A model generated the notes under the pieces. That model was not told where the DNA came from and ran no database searches. It saw only the letters and a list, made by a program, of their open reading frames with translations. A stretch of DNA of 64,000 nucleotides from Molossus alvarezi (taxonomy: Eukaryota > Chordata > Mammalia > Chiroptera > Molossidae). Below are positions 45,164 through 55,351 of this stretch, one piece after another. The stretch spans positions 7,254,001-7,318,000 of the forward strand of contig CM073899.1 in assembly GCA_037176705.1 (NCBI GenBank). Reading direction: 5' to 3'. The number at the start of each line of letters is the position of its first letter. Position 1 is the first letter of the stretch. The position numbers were made by a program, and so were the translations under genes.

Positions 45164-46492
45164 GGAAAAATGGCGGCGGAGTGAATGGAGCTACACAGAC
45201 CATCTCCCAGGACCAAACTGGATTCACAACGAAAATAAAGGCAAATCGTCAGGAAGGGGCAACCGAAAGACACCTTGGAGGACCACATAACCAGGGTAAC
45301 CGACTCAATCCTGGTAGGCTTGCGAGGATGCGAGAGGGGGCCTGGAGCCCACGGTCCTCAGAGGCCTGGGCGGGGACCAAGGATTCCGCGGCGGGAAGTG
45401 GCTGCTAAACCCTCCGCAGCCAGCGCGGGGACGGGAAACTCCGTGGCAGGAAGTTGCTACTAAAGCCTCCGCTGCCACCCCGCCCCAGTCCTGCAAACTC
45501 TCCTGTGGGAACTCTCCTGCCTCCCAAACCCTCGGCTGGGCACGCACTCCCTGAGGCCAGGGAACTCGGGGGTGGCGGCTGCCGAAAGTTGCTGCTAAAG
45601 CCTCCCCTCTGACCCCGCCTGAGTCCTGCAAACCCCGCTACCTGCTAAGCCCTCGGCTGGTGCCGCAAGGGCTGGCACGGACTGTCTCCGACCAGGGGAC
45701 TCAACAGGACGCTCTGCGTGCTAAGCCCTCGACTGGTGCTGCACAGACTCACGGGGACCAGGGGACTCTGCTGGAAGCTGCAGCCACCCCAGCAGTATCC
45801 CGCTACCACGGCTCAGGCCTGGGGATTATGCTGAGTGCAACGCACTCTGCTGGTGCCACAGCCTTGGCTGACCTTGGCAGGAAGCGGCGCTCTCCGGTTA
45901 AAAGTCCCACGTGGCTCCATGATGCAGAGTCTAGACAGAGGCTAAATTGGCAGCAGCCACTCACCTTGAGCTCCAGCAGAGGGAAGGCAGACTGGACTGG
46001 AACTGTGTGGGGACACTAGGGTTTTGGAGGGTGCTAAGAGCTTTCGCTGAGTGCAGCCACACAGGACTGTGGTCATTTTGCTCCCAGGGCCCTGGGGAGA
46101 GGGGAGGCAGAGGACCCTCCCTCAGAGATTCAATCCCACCTGGTGGCCATTGAAATGCTACTTGAGGCCCATTAACAATCAGCAGCTGCCCCAACCTCGG
46201 GAAATCCTCTTACAGTGAGCACCTGAGGGAGTTTTACAGGCAACTCAGAAACCAAGGGTCTTCAGGTGGCCTCTACTAATAGCCTCCAGGCAAAAAAAAA
46301 AACAAAAAGCTAGAGGATAACTACCATTCCCTGGGCTAGAAACACTAACCAGAAAAGCTAAGACTTGAAGGTGGTGTTTAAAGTGAGTCCTCCATGGCTC
46401 ATCCAAACCCAGTAGAGGGAACCACAAACCGCAGAACACCAACACCCATAGGGTAAATTTGGCAGACTCCAAAGCCCACTGTGATAGCCAAA
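45164..46492 (+). promoter_or_regulatory. L1 5'UTR, CpG-rich internal promoter with YY1-like site
   Basis: Starts GGAAAAATGGCGGCGGAG; AAAATGGCGGC (about 45167-45177) matches the YY1 site known to fix the transcription start of human L1. The first 900 bp are GC- and CpG-rich against AT-rich surroundings. A segment of about 66 bp is repeated: GACCAGGGGACTC near 45690 and 45756, and GCTAAGCCCTCGNCTGGTG near 45645 and 45720. L1 5'UTRs hold an RNA polymerase II promoter that lies within the transcript and are normally methylated; activity of this copy is not shown by sequence. A 108-codon ATG-started antisense frame lies at 45305-45631. Confidence 0.8.
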
Positions 46493-47356
46493 ATGGTGAA
46501 AAACAGAAACAAAAGCCAAATGAAAGAACATGAGACCTCTACAGAAGATGAGATAAATGAGGTGCAGTTAAGCAAGTTAACAGAACTAGAATTCAGAGCC
46601 ATGATGTTGTGGAAGCTCAACAGCATGTGTAAGGATATGAGCACCATGAGTAAAGACAAAGAAATGTTGAAAATCAACAAGATGGAAATTAAAAACCAAC
46701 AGGAAGAAATGAAGAATGGCATGTCAGAAATGAAAAACACATTGGAAGGCCTAAAAAGCAGAGTAGGGGAAGCTGAGGACCGGATCAGTGAATTAGAAGA
46801 CAGGCTAGAAAAAATCAACACATCAGAAAACCAAAAGGAAAAAACGATTAAAAAACAGGAAGACAGCTTAAGAGAACTGTGGGACAACTGGACACGGAAT
46901 AATATTCGCATCATAGGAGTCCCTGAAGAAGAAGAAAATAAGCAAGGGTTAGAGAATATATTCAAAGGAATAATGACAGAAAACTTCCCTAATTTGGTGA
47001 AGAAAGGAGGCATTCAAGTTCAAGAAGCACAAACAGCCCCAAGTAAGAAGAACCCAAACAGGCCTACACCAAGACACATAGTAATCAAACTGCCAAAAAT
47101 TAAAGACAAAGAGAGAATCCCAAAAGCAATAAGAGATAAGCAACAGGTTACCTACAAAGGAAACCCCATAAGGCTCTCAGCTGACTTTTCGCAAGAAACA
47201 CTACAGGCCAGAAGGGAATGGCAAGAAGTAATCAAGGTCATGAAAAACAAGGATCTGCATCCAAGACTACTCTACCCAGCAAGGCTATCATTCAAAATAG
47301 AAGGTCAAATAAAGAGCTTCCCAGACAAAAAAAAAAAGGCTAAGGTAATACACTAG
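46493..47356 (+). CDS. L1 ORF1 protein, open but C-terminally altered (287 aa)
   Basis: ORF1p forms trimers on L1 RNA and acts as a nucleic-acid chaperone in the cytoplasmic L1 RNP. The start is ATG 46493 (GCCAAAATGG, good context); translation begins MVKNRNKSQMKEHETS. Residues about 20-130 are a heptad-rich coiled coil (VGEAEDRISELEDRLEKI). About 136-225 form the RRM-like domain, opening NNIRIIGVPE and with TPRHIVIKLPK. About 225-287 are the start of the C-terminal domain (NPIRLSADFSQETLQARREW). An A-run (about 47327-47338) shifts the frame, so it ends KKKAKVIH. The usual end of the domain (TTKPAL...EMLKGLL in relatives at 15880-15936) follows in another frame. It may therefore be reduced in function. 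An 88-bp gap separates it from ORF2. Confidence 0.9.
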   Translation: MVKNRNKSQMKEHETSTEDEINEVQLSKLTELEFRAMMLWKLNSMCKDMSTMSKDKEMLKINKMEIKNQQEEMKNGMSEMKNTLEGLKSRVGEAEDRISELEDRLEKINTSENQKEKTIKKQEDSLRELWDNWTRNNIRIIGVPEEEENKQGLENIFKGIMTENFPNLVKKGGIQVQEAQTAPSKKNPNRPTPRHIVIKLPKIKDKERIPKAIRDKQQVTYKGNPIRLSADFSQETLQARREWQEVIKVMKNKDLHPRLLYPARLSFKIEGQIKSFPDKKKKAKVIH

Positions 47357-47444
47357 CACCAAACCGGCGCTGTAAGAAATGTTAAAAGGACTGCTGTAAT
47401 TACCAGGAGAAATAGGAAGAAAAATAGAACCACACTAAACAAAA

Positions 47445-50400
47445 ATGGCAATAAGTAAGTACATATCAATAATCACCTTAAATGTAAATGGACTGAATGC
47501 TCCCATAAAAAGACACAGAGTAGCTGACTGGATAAGAAAGCATGACTCATCTATATGTTGTTTACAAGAGACCCACCTCACAATAAAAGACTCACATAGA
47601 TTGAAAGTGAAGAGATGGAAAAAAATCTTCCAAGCAAACGGAAAAGAAAAAAAAGCTGGGGTAGCAATACTCATATCTAATGAAATAGATTTCAGAATGA
47701 AAGCCATAATTAGAGACAAAGAAGGCCACTACATATTATTGAAAGGATCTATCCAACAGGAAGATATAACCTTGATTAACATATATGCACCCAATATAGG
47801 AGCACCAAAATATATTAAAAATCTTCTGGAGGACTTCAAAGGAGAAATTGATAGCAATACAATCATAGCAGGGGACTTCAACACCCCGCTCACATCACTG
47901 GATAGATCCTCTAGACAAAAAAATTAGCAAGGAAATAGAGGCTCTAAATGAAGCACTAGACCAAATGGATTTAATAGATATCTACAGAGAACTACACTCC
48001 AAAACTACAGAATTCACATTCTTCTCAAGTGAACATGGGACATTCTCAAAGATAGACCACATGTTAGGGCACAAACTAAGTCTCTACAAGTTCAAGAAGA
48101 TTGAAATTATATTAAGCATCTTCTCAGATCACAACGGCATGAAACTAGAAATCAATTGCAAGAAGAACATACAAAGACATTCGAACACATGCAAGTTAAA
48201 TAGCATGTTATTAAACAATGAATAGGTCACCGAGGAGATCGAGGAAGAAATAAAAAAATTCCTGGAAACCAATGAAAATGAAGACACAACAACACAAAAT
48301 CTATGGGATGCAGTGAAAGCAGTTCTGAGAGGGAAGTTCATAGCACTACAGGCCTACCTAAAGAAACAAGAAAAATTTCTAATTGACTATCTAACTTCAC
48401 AACTTAAAGAACTAGAGAGCAAACAAAAAGAAAACCCCAGAGCAAGTAGAAGGAAAGAAATAGTAAAGATTAGAGCAGAAATAAATGACATAGAGACCAA
48501 AAAAACAATTCAAAGGATCAATAAAACAAAGAGCTGTTTTTTCGAAAAGATAAACAAGATTGATGGACCCTTAGCTAGACTCACCAAGAAACAAAGAGAG
48601 AGAACCCAAATACACAAAATCAGAAATTAAAGAAGAGAGATAACAACTGACACCACAGAAATGCAAAAGATCGTTAACACCTACTATGAACATTATATGG
48701 CAACAAATTGGACAATGTAAGCGAAATGGACGAATTTCTAGAAACACATAGTCTCCCAAAACTGGATCAGGAAGAGATAGAAAACTTGAACAGACCAATA
48801 ACAACAAAAGAAATTGAAGATGTAATCAAGACTCTCCCAGCAAACAAAAGCCCAGGCCCGGATGGCTTCATGGGGAAGTTTTACCGAACATTCAAAGAAA
48901 AACTAATACCCATTCTCCTCAAACTATTTCAAAAAATTCAAGAAGAAGGAAGACTTCCAAACTCCTTTAATGAAGCCAGCATAATTCTAATTCCAAAACC
49001 AGAAAAAGACACAACAAAGAGAAAACTACAGGCCAATATCCCTAATGAACATAGGTGCCAAAATCCTAAACAGAATACTAGCAAATCGGATCCAGCAATA
49101 CACCAAAAAAATTATCCACCATGACCAAGTGGGATTCATCCCAGGGATGCAAGGCTGGTACAATATTCGCAAATCCATAAACGTGATACACCACATAAAT
49201 AAAATGAAGAATAAAAACCACATGATAATATCAATAGATGCTGAAAAAGCCTTCGACAAAATCTAGCATCCATTTCTGATAAAAACGCTCAGCAGTGTGG
49301 GAATAGAGGGATCATATCTAGACATAATAAAGGCCATATATGAAAAGACATACAGCCAACATCATACTCAATGGGCAAAAACTAAAAGCATTTCCCTTAA
49401 GAACAGGAACAAGGCAAGGATGCCCACTTTCGCCACTCTCATTTAACATGGTACTGGAAGTCTTGGCTACAGCAATCAGACATGAAGAAAAAATAAAAGG
49501 GATCCAAATTGGAAAGGAGGAAGTGAAATTGTCATTGTTTGCAGATGACATGATACTGTACATAGAAGACCCCAAAGACTCCATCAAAAGTTTACTAGAC
49601 TTAATAAATGAATTTGGCAAAGTAGCAGGATACAAAATTAATGTCAAGAAATCAATGGCACTCTTATACACCAATGATGAACTCACAGAAAGAGAAACTA
49701 AGCAAAAAATCCCATTTACCATTGCGGTAAAAAAATTAAGATACCTAGGAATAAACTTAACCAAAGAAATAAAGGACCTATTTGCAGAAAACTACAGGTC
49801 ATTGAAAAAAGAAATAGAGGAAGATATAAAAAAGTGCAAGCACATACCTTGTTCATGGATTGGGAGAATTAACATCATTAAAATGTCCATATTACTCAAA
49901 GCAGTCTATAGATTCAACACAATCCCCATCAAAATACCAATGGCATACTTCACAGAATTAGAACAATTATTTCAAAAGTTCATATGGAACCCAAAAAGGC
50001 CTCGAATAGCCACAGCAATCTTGAAAAGAAGAACAAAGTTGGAGGGATCACAATACCAGATTTCAGGTTATACTACAAAGCCACTGTAATCATAACAGCC
50101 TGGTACTGACACAAGAACAGACATATAGACCAGTGGAACAGAATAGAGAACCCAGAAATGGACCCAAGGCAATATGCTCAATTAATATTTGACAAAGGTG
50201 GCAAGAGCATACAGTGGAGAAAGGACAACCTCTTTAATAAATGGTGCTGGGAAAACTGAACAGCTACTTGCAAAAAAATGAAACTAGACCATCAACTTAC
50301 ACCCTACACAAGAATAAACTCAAAATGGATAAAAGACTTAAATGTAACTCATGAATCCATAAAAATACTAGAAGAGACTGTAGGCGACAAAATTTTAGAC

Positions 50401-51164
50401 ATCATACGCAGCAGAATTTTTACTGACACATCACCTAAGGCAATAGAAACAAAGGAGAAAATGAACACATGGGACTACATCAAACTCAAAAGCTTCTGCA
50501 CAGCGAAAGATACAATCATCAAAACGAAAGGCTACCCATTGTATGGGAGAGCATAATTGCCAATGATATATCAGACAAGGGGTTAATTTCCAATACATAT
50601 AGAGTGCTCATACAACTCCACAAAAGGAAGACAAAGAATCCAATTAAAGAATGGGTAGAGGAACTAAATAGACATCTCTCTAAACAGGACATACAAATGG
50701 CTAAGAAACATATGAAGAAATGCTTATCATCACCAATCATCAGAGAGATGCAAATTAAAACAACAATGAGGTATCACCTCACACCTGTCAGAATGGCCGC
50801 CATCAATAAATTATCAAACAACAAGTGTTGGTGAGGGTGTGGAGAAAAGGGGACGTTAGTACACTGCTGGTGGGAATGCAGACTGGTGCAGCCACTATGG
50901 AAAACAATATGGTGTTACCTCAAAAAATTAAAAATTGAACTGCCATTTGACCCAGTGATCCCACTTCTAGGAATATACCCTAAGAAGCCTGAAACACCAA
51001 CCAGAACGAATACATGTACCCCCATGTTTGTAGCAGCACTATTTACAATAGCTAAGATCTGGAAAGAGCCCTAGTGTCCATCAGTAGACAAATGGATCAA
51101 AAAGCTGTGGTACATATACACAATGGAGTACTACGCAGCTGTAAGAAAGAAAGACCTCTTATAA
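47445..51164 (+). pseudogene. L1 ORF2 (endonuclease, reverse transcriptase), broken
   Basis: The start ATGGCAATAAGTAAG opens a 160-codon frame (47445-47927) holding the N-terminal endonuclease: LNVNGLN, LQETHL, NIYAPN and AGDFNTPL are the active-site regions. The frame then shifts near 47915-47921 (A-run). Stops at 48223-48225 (TAG for the expected Trp) and 48628-48630 follow, with frame changes near 48693, 49015 and 49345 and a stop at 49264-49266. 49340-50089 is a 250-codon open stretch with the catalytic FADDM of the reverse transcriptase. Further breaks lie near 50030, 50525 and 50832. The C-terminal domain is readable at 50886-51074. The coding span is about 1240 codons, near the usual 1275. 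Not restorable by a single change; no complete ORF2p can be made. Confidence 0.92.
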
Positions 51165-51514
51165 TTTTAAACTACATGGAGGGACCTGGAAAGTATCATC
51201 CTAAGTGAAACAAGCCAAACAGAGAAAGACAAGTTTCATATGATCTCACTTATTTGTGGAATATAATGAACATAACAGTCTGAGGAAGGGGGTAGTCCCA
51301 GAGATGCGGAAGTGGGATACAGACTGACAATCCCCTAAATAGGGGGGTGGTGGGGAAGAGATAAACCACAGAACTTATATGCATGTATGCATGAACAGTG
51401 GACATGGACAACAAACTGGGGAAAGGGCTGGGAGGGAGGGGGAGGGGGGAATCAGTGGGGGGAAAAGGAGAAACATCTGTAACAAAAATTAATTAATAAA
51501 AAATAAATTTAAAA
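51165..51514 (+). other. L1 3'UTR with G-rich tract and A-rich tail
   Basis: After ORF2 come ATGATCTCACTTATTTGTGG and a G-rich tract (about 51417-51470: GGGAGGGAGGGGGAGGGGGG) able to form a G-quadruplex, then GAGAAACATCTGTAACAAAA. The tail has AATAAA motifs at 51495-51509. The same 3' end occurs at 993-1352 and, on the minus strand, at 5262, 9685 and 61872, so it defines a common family. Confidence 0.9.
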
Positions 51515-51529
51515 AAATTTACTGCTAGT

Positions 51530-52039
51530 AAGTGCTTAAGGATCTGCTTTTGATAACACTAATTTCTGAAGCCCCTGGTGATTTATTTCTAATGGATATT
51601 TATTTGTCTGCAATTTTCTTTCATGTATATTTGCCTAGTCATCCTATTGGTTATTAATCTTTATTTTATGCAGAACATTGCATCTGAAAGGGTATTTGCA
51701 GAAATCATTTATAGTGTAGGATGATGTGATCTGCTCCCAGAAAGAATCACCTGGAGGGCTTGCATTCCATGACTATTTAAACTAACTTTGGCATTACGTC
51801 ACTTTAGGCTGAGCAACATGCCCTGGTGAGGAACTGTCCATTTCAGGTTTATTCTTACTTTTAATGTGGTTTTTCTAGTTCCTAACACCCGGTAAGTCCT
51901 ACCTTCAAATTACTATCCCTATAGTGCCAAGAGCTGTCAAATTCCTTCCACATTGGAAACTACAGAGGAAAAGGTGGCCAAGCACAAAGCATAAATTGCC
52001 GTAGTGCCATTCTGGAGGGTCCTTCACTGGGTTAATGAT
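51530..52039. other. Unclassified sequence
   Basis: No gene or repeat recognised; moderate GC near 51730-52030. Confidence 0.35.
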
Positions 52040-52210
52040 GTGGCAGAGCAGAGTGCTGGATATCAGAATAGGGTCTGAATAACTTCTCCATCACTCTCGG
52101 GGGCATTTGAAAATCAGGTAGTCAAGCTCAGTTTCATAATTTGTAGTGTTGTCATGATGAGTATGTTTCTACTAATGTGGAAGCAGTGCCTTGTAAAATA
52201 TTAAGGGATA
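52040..52210 (+). mobile_element. Probable MIR SINE, diverged
   Basis: AGTCAAGCTCAGTTTCATAA, TTTGTAGTGTTGTCATGATG and GCAGTGCCTTGTAAAAT follow the order of the MIR core and 3' region. Weak overall match. Confidence 0.5.
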
Positions 52211-53566
52211 TTCAAAGTGATGGATTTTTAATGGCATAGTCTATTCTAGATCCAAGAATTAAATAGTTGATAAAACAGAATTGGCCTTGGGTGTTTCCAC
52301 TCAACTTCTTTCTATTGAATCTACTGTTGGCATTTTTAACTATTGAAATAAGATAAGGAAATTATTATACAGTCATCACCTATTATGAAGGTGCTGAATA
52401 GCAATGCACATGGGCAAATAAATTTTATTGTCCAAATCAGGAAACAGTAATTTTAAAATTCTGATATATAATAGGTGTGAATTTCCTTAGCCCTCTGGTC
52501 CACATTCCTAGTGACTGAAAAAAAGTCTATTACTACTCCATTTATACAACACTCATCATAAGCTAATATGATTTTCATTAGACTTTTCCTATATATGAAT
52601 ATATTTGAGCAACATAAAATGAGTTATAATATATACATATTAATAGGCAAATCATACTTAAATTAGTAACATTTAAATATGTAAACATTCATATTATGAT
52701 GAAGTTAAATTTTTATTAATTAATATATCTGGGCCAACTTGAATTACAGGCTTAAAAAACAAGTTCCCTTAGATAATGGCACATTTATTTCATTAATGTT
52801 CAATATTAATAAGCTTTAAAAATATTTTATGCTTTTATCCTTGAAGTATTTTCCCCCAAGCTCAATAAAGTAGTTTCCCATTTCTGTTGAATATTAGGAG
52901 AACATCTGGTGGTTAACCAGTCTCTGCTACAACAGATTGCATGGAACTAATACTCCAAATGCTATTCTGGCATATATTCTGGGGTAAAAAAAAAAAAATC
53001 TCTAAAGTCATTCACATTTTTCTACATATTCTGGTTAATTGTTGACCTAAACTTTTAAAAACATTACTCTGCTTATTAAAATGATCACCAAACACTAAAC
53101 ATTTCATATAATTGAACATTCAAATGATTCTTGCATGTACACTTATTAATTGTCAAAGAGCTGTAATTATTATGTTCTAGACCTAGACAAATAACCCCTT
53201 TAATCACACTGAAGTCCATATCCTCAGATAAAATCAGAATAAATATTTCTAGGTAATTTACAACAGACATGTCATAGATAAGTGGCAACTACCCCCTTCT
53301 TCCAAGTCTATCACTGTCTTCAAAGTATGAACTTTTTGAATTTCCTTATTTTTCTCTTACTAGGTTATTATAAAAGCCTAACATACGGTTATTGTCAAAA
53401 TAAGTACCACACTGTCTTTCCTTCAGTAATGGACTGTCTTATTGAAGAGATGGGAGTTCCATATTTGAAAACAGTTGAAAAAAAAAAAGACATATAATTA
53501 CAGACGTTGAGCCAGAAATAATAAATGCTATAGAAGGTAAAAATAAATAAAACATCAATAGTATCC
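52211..53566. other. Unclassified AT-rich sequence
   Basis: No gene, RNA or repeat family recognised. An A13 run lies at 52986-52998. Confidence 0.35.
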
Positions 53567-54425
53567 AAAGAGGTGATTTAAGAACCCAGATGGTGGCAGG
53601 CAGGACCAGAGCGAGGGTGAGTGTGAGAATTTAAATGAGTGTGAGAGTGTGAGTGGATGTGAGTGTGGGTGAGCAACATTGAGCAGTGCAGAAACATAGG
53701 GCAGAAGGTGCTGTGTATGGGGAGGAAGCTACTGTGGTAAGAGCTTCTCCCTGTGTGGCTGGGAGGCCCTACCATTTTGGAAGATCTCTTGTCTTCTCTG
53801 GGAGGAGGCAGCAGGAGCATCAAGGGCCAGGTGACCTGAGCACACTAGTGCACCTCACACCATCGGACCAGTGAACTCCACTGTGTCAACACAGACCAGT
53901 GCACAGTAGTGGCACTGTCATAGTGCCTGCTATGTAAGCCACAAGCAGCTGGGAGCTGAGCACCATCCTCCACAGCAGCAGCCTGATCAAAGTTGAAACA
54001 CACTCCCAGCAACTGAAGCTCAGGATAGACATCCATCCCAAGGTAGCAGCAGCACAGATAAGCAACTGAACCCCATCCCCAACAGCATCAGCAGAGGTAG
54101 AGCACGAGCTGAGCCCCATCAGGCAGTAGCACTCTCCAGCTACCAGTGGTGGGACCAACGGCTCAAGGCTCCAGTGGGTCACACACAATCTAGAAGCATG
54201 TGGCACTGGGGGGGCCCATGGTTCCAGCAGAAGCACCTACCAGGACAGACCAATACCAGCCACCAGTAGTCAATCCTCCAGGACCCACAGCAAGCAAGAG
54301 GAGCCAGACACCAGAACAGTCTGGAAAGCACAGCAGCTTTATTTGATATAAACACATTCCAACATCCCTCACTGTGTCTAGAACTACCAGACTGCTAAAA
54401 CTGTGAGACAAAGAAACAACACACA

Positions 54426-55295
54426 AATGAAAGAAAAGGAGGAATCATCAGAAAAAGAACTATATGAATTTGTTAGATAAAGAATTCAAAGCAATGATTT
54501 TAAGGGTGTTTAAACAATTCAATGAAAACTACAAGCAACTTAATGAGAATTATGAAGAGCTCAGTAGGAATTATATCAGCTTAAAAAAAGAGGTAAGAGC
54601 TATAAATAAAAAACCAAGAGGAAATAAAGAATGACATAGCTGATATGAAAAATAGCTCAGAAGGATTCAATAGTAGATTAGAAGAAGCTGAAGATGAATC
54701 AGTGAGTTAAAAGACAAGGCAGAAAAAACACCCAAACAGAGCAGCAAATGGGGAAAAAAATTAAAAAACAGGAGGAAGGCTTTGGGACAATACAAAATGT
54801 AACAACATTCACATCATAGGGGTACCAGAAGGAGAAGAATCAGAGAAAGGAATAGAAATCCTGTTTGAAGAAATAATGTCAGAAATCCTTAATTTGGTGA
54901 AGAAAAAATTCACACAAGTACAGGAAACACAGAGCGTCCCAAGGAAGATGAACCCAAAAAGACCCACAGCTAGACACATCATAATTAAAATAGCAAACAT
55001 TAAAGACAAAGAAAGATTCTTAAAGGACGCAAGAAAGAGACAGAAAATTACCTACAAGGGAGCTCCCTTTAGACTGTCAGCTGATTTCTCAGTAGAAACA
55101 CTGCAGGCCAAAAGGGAGTGGCATGAAGTATACAAAGTAATGAAAGTCGAGGGTCTGAATCCAAGAATACTCTATCCAGCAAGGCCATCATTCAAAACTG
55201 AAGGTGAAATAAAGAGCTTCACAGACAAAAAAAGAAATAAAACCTAAAGAAAGTTACCACTACCAACCAGCACTGCAAGAAATGCTAAAGGGATT
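54426..55295 (+). pseudogene. L1 ORF1 remnant
   Basis: ATG 54426 starts the N-terminus (KEKEESSEKELYEF) but a stop follows within 20 codons. The coiled coil (54600-54720) is frameshifted. 54876-55247 is an open 123-codon stretch covering the RRM end and C-terminal domain: RPTARHIIIKIANIKDKERF and RLSADFSVETLQAKREWHEV. The C-terminal end lies in another frame after an A-run near 55230, as in the copy at 46493. Confidence 0.85.
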
Positions 55296-55351
55296 GCTGG
55301 AAGAAGACAAAGGAATAGAGAGAGAGAAAGGAACACAGACATAAAGTAAAA

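Larger units (their letters stand above)
45164..51514 (+). mobile_element. Youngest full-length L1 in the window
   Basis: AAATTTACTGCTAGT at 45149-45163 and 51515-51529 is a perfect 15-bp target-site duplication, and the insertion site reads TTTTT/AAATTT, which fits the L1 endonuclease preference. The parts are a 5'UTR (45164-46492), ORF1 (46493-47356), ORF2 (47445-51164) and a 3'UTR with G-rich tract and A-rich tail. The element is 6.35 kb, the usual size for mammalian L1. ORF1 is almost complete, but ORF2 carries several frameshifts and stops, so it is not autonomous. Retained CpGs in the 5'UTR and the intact duplication show it is the most recent full-length insertion here. Confidence 0.97.
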
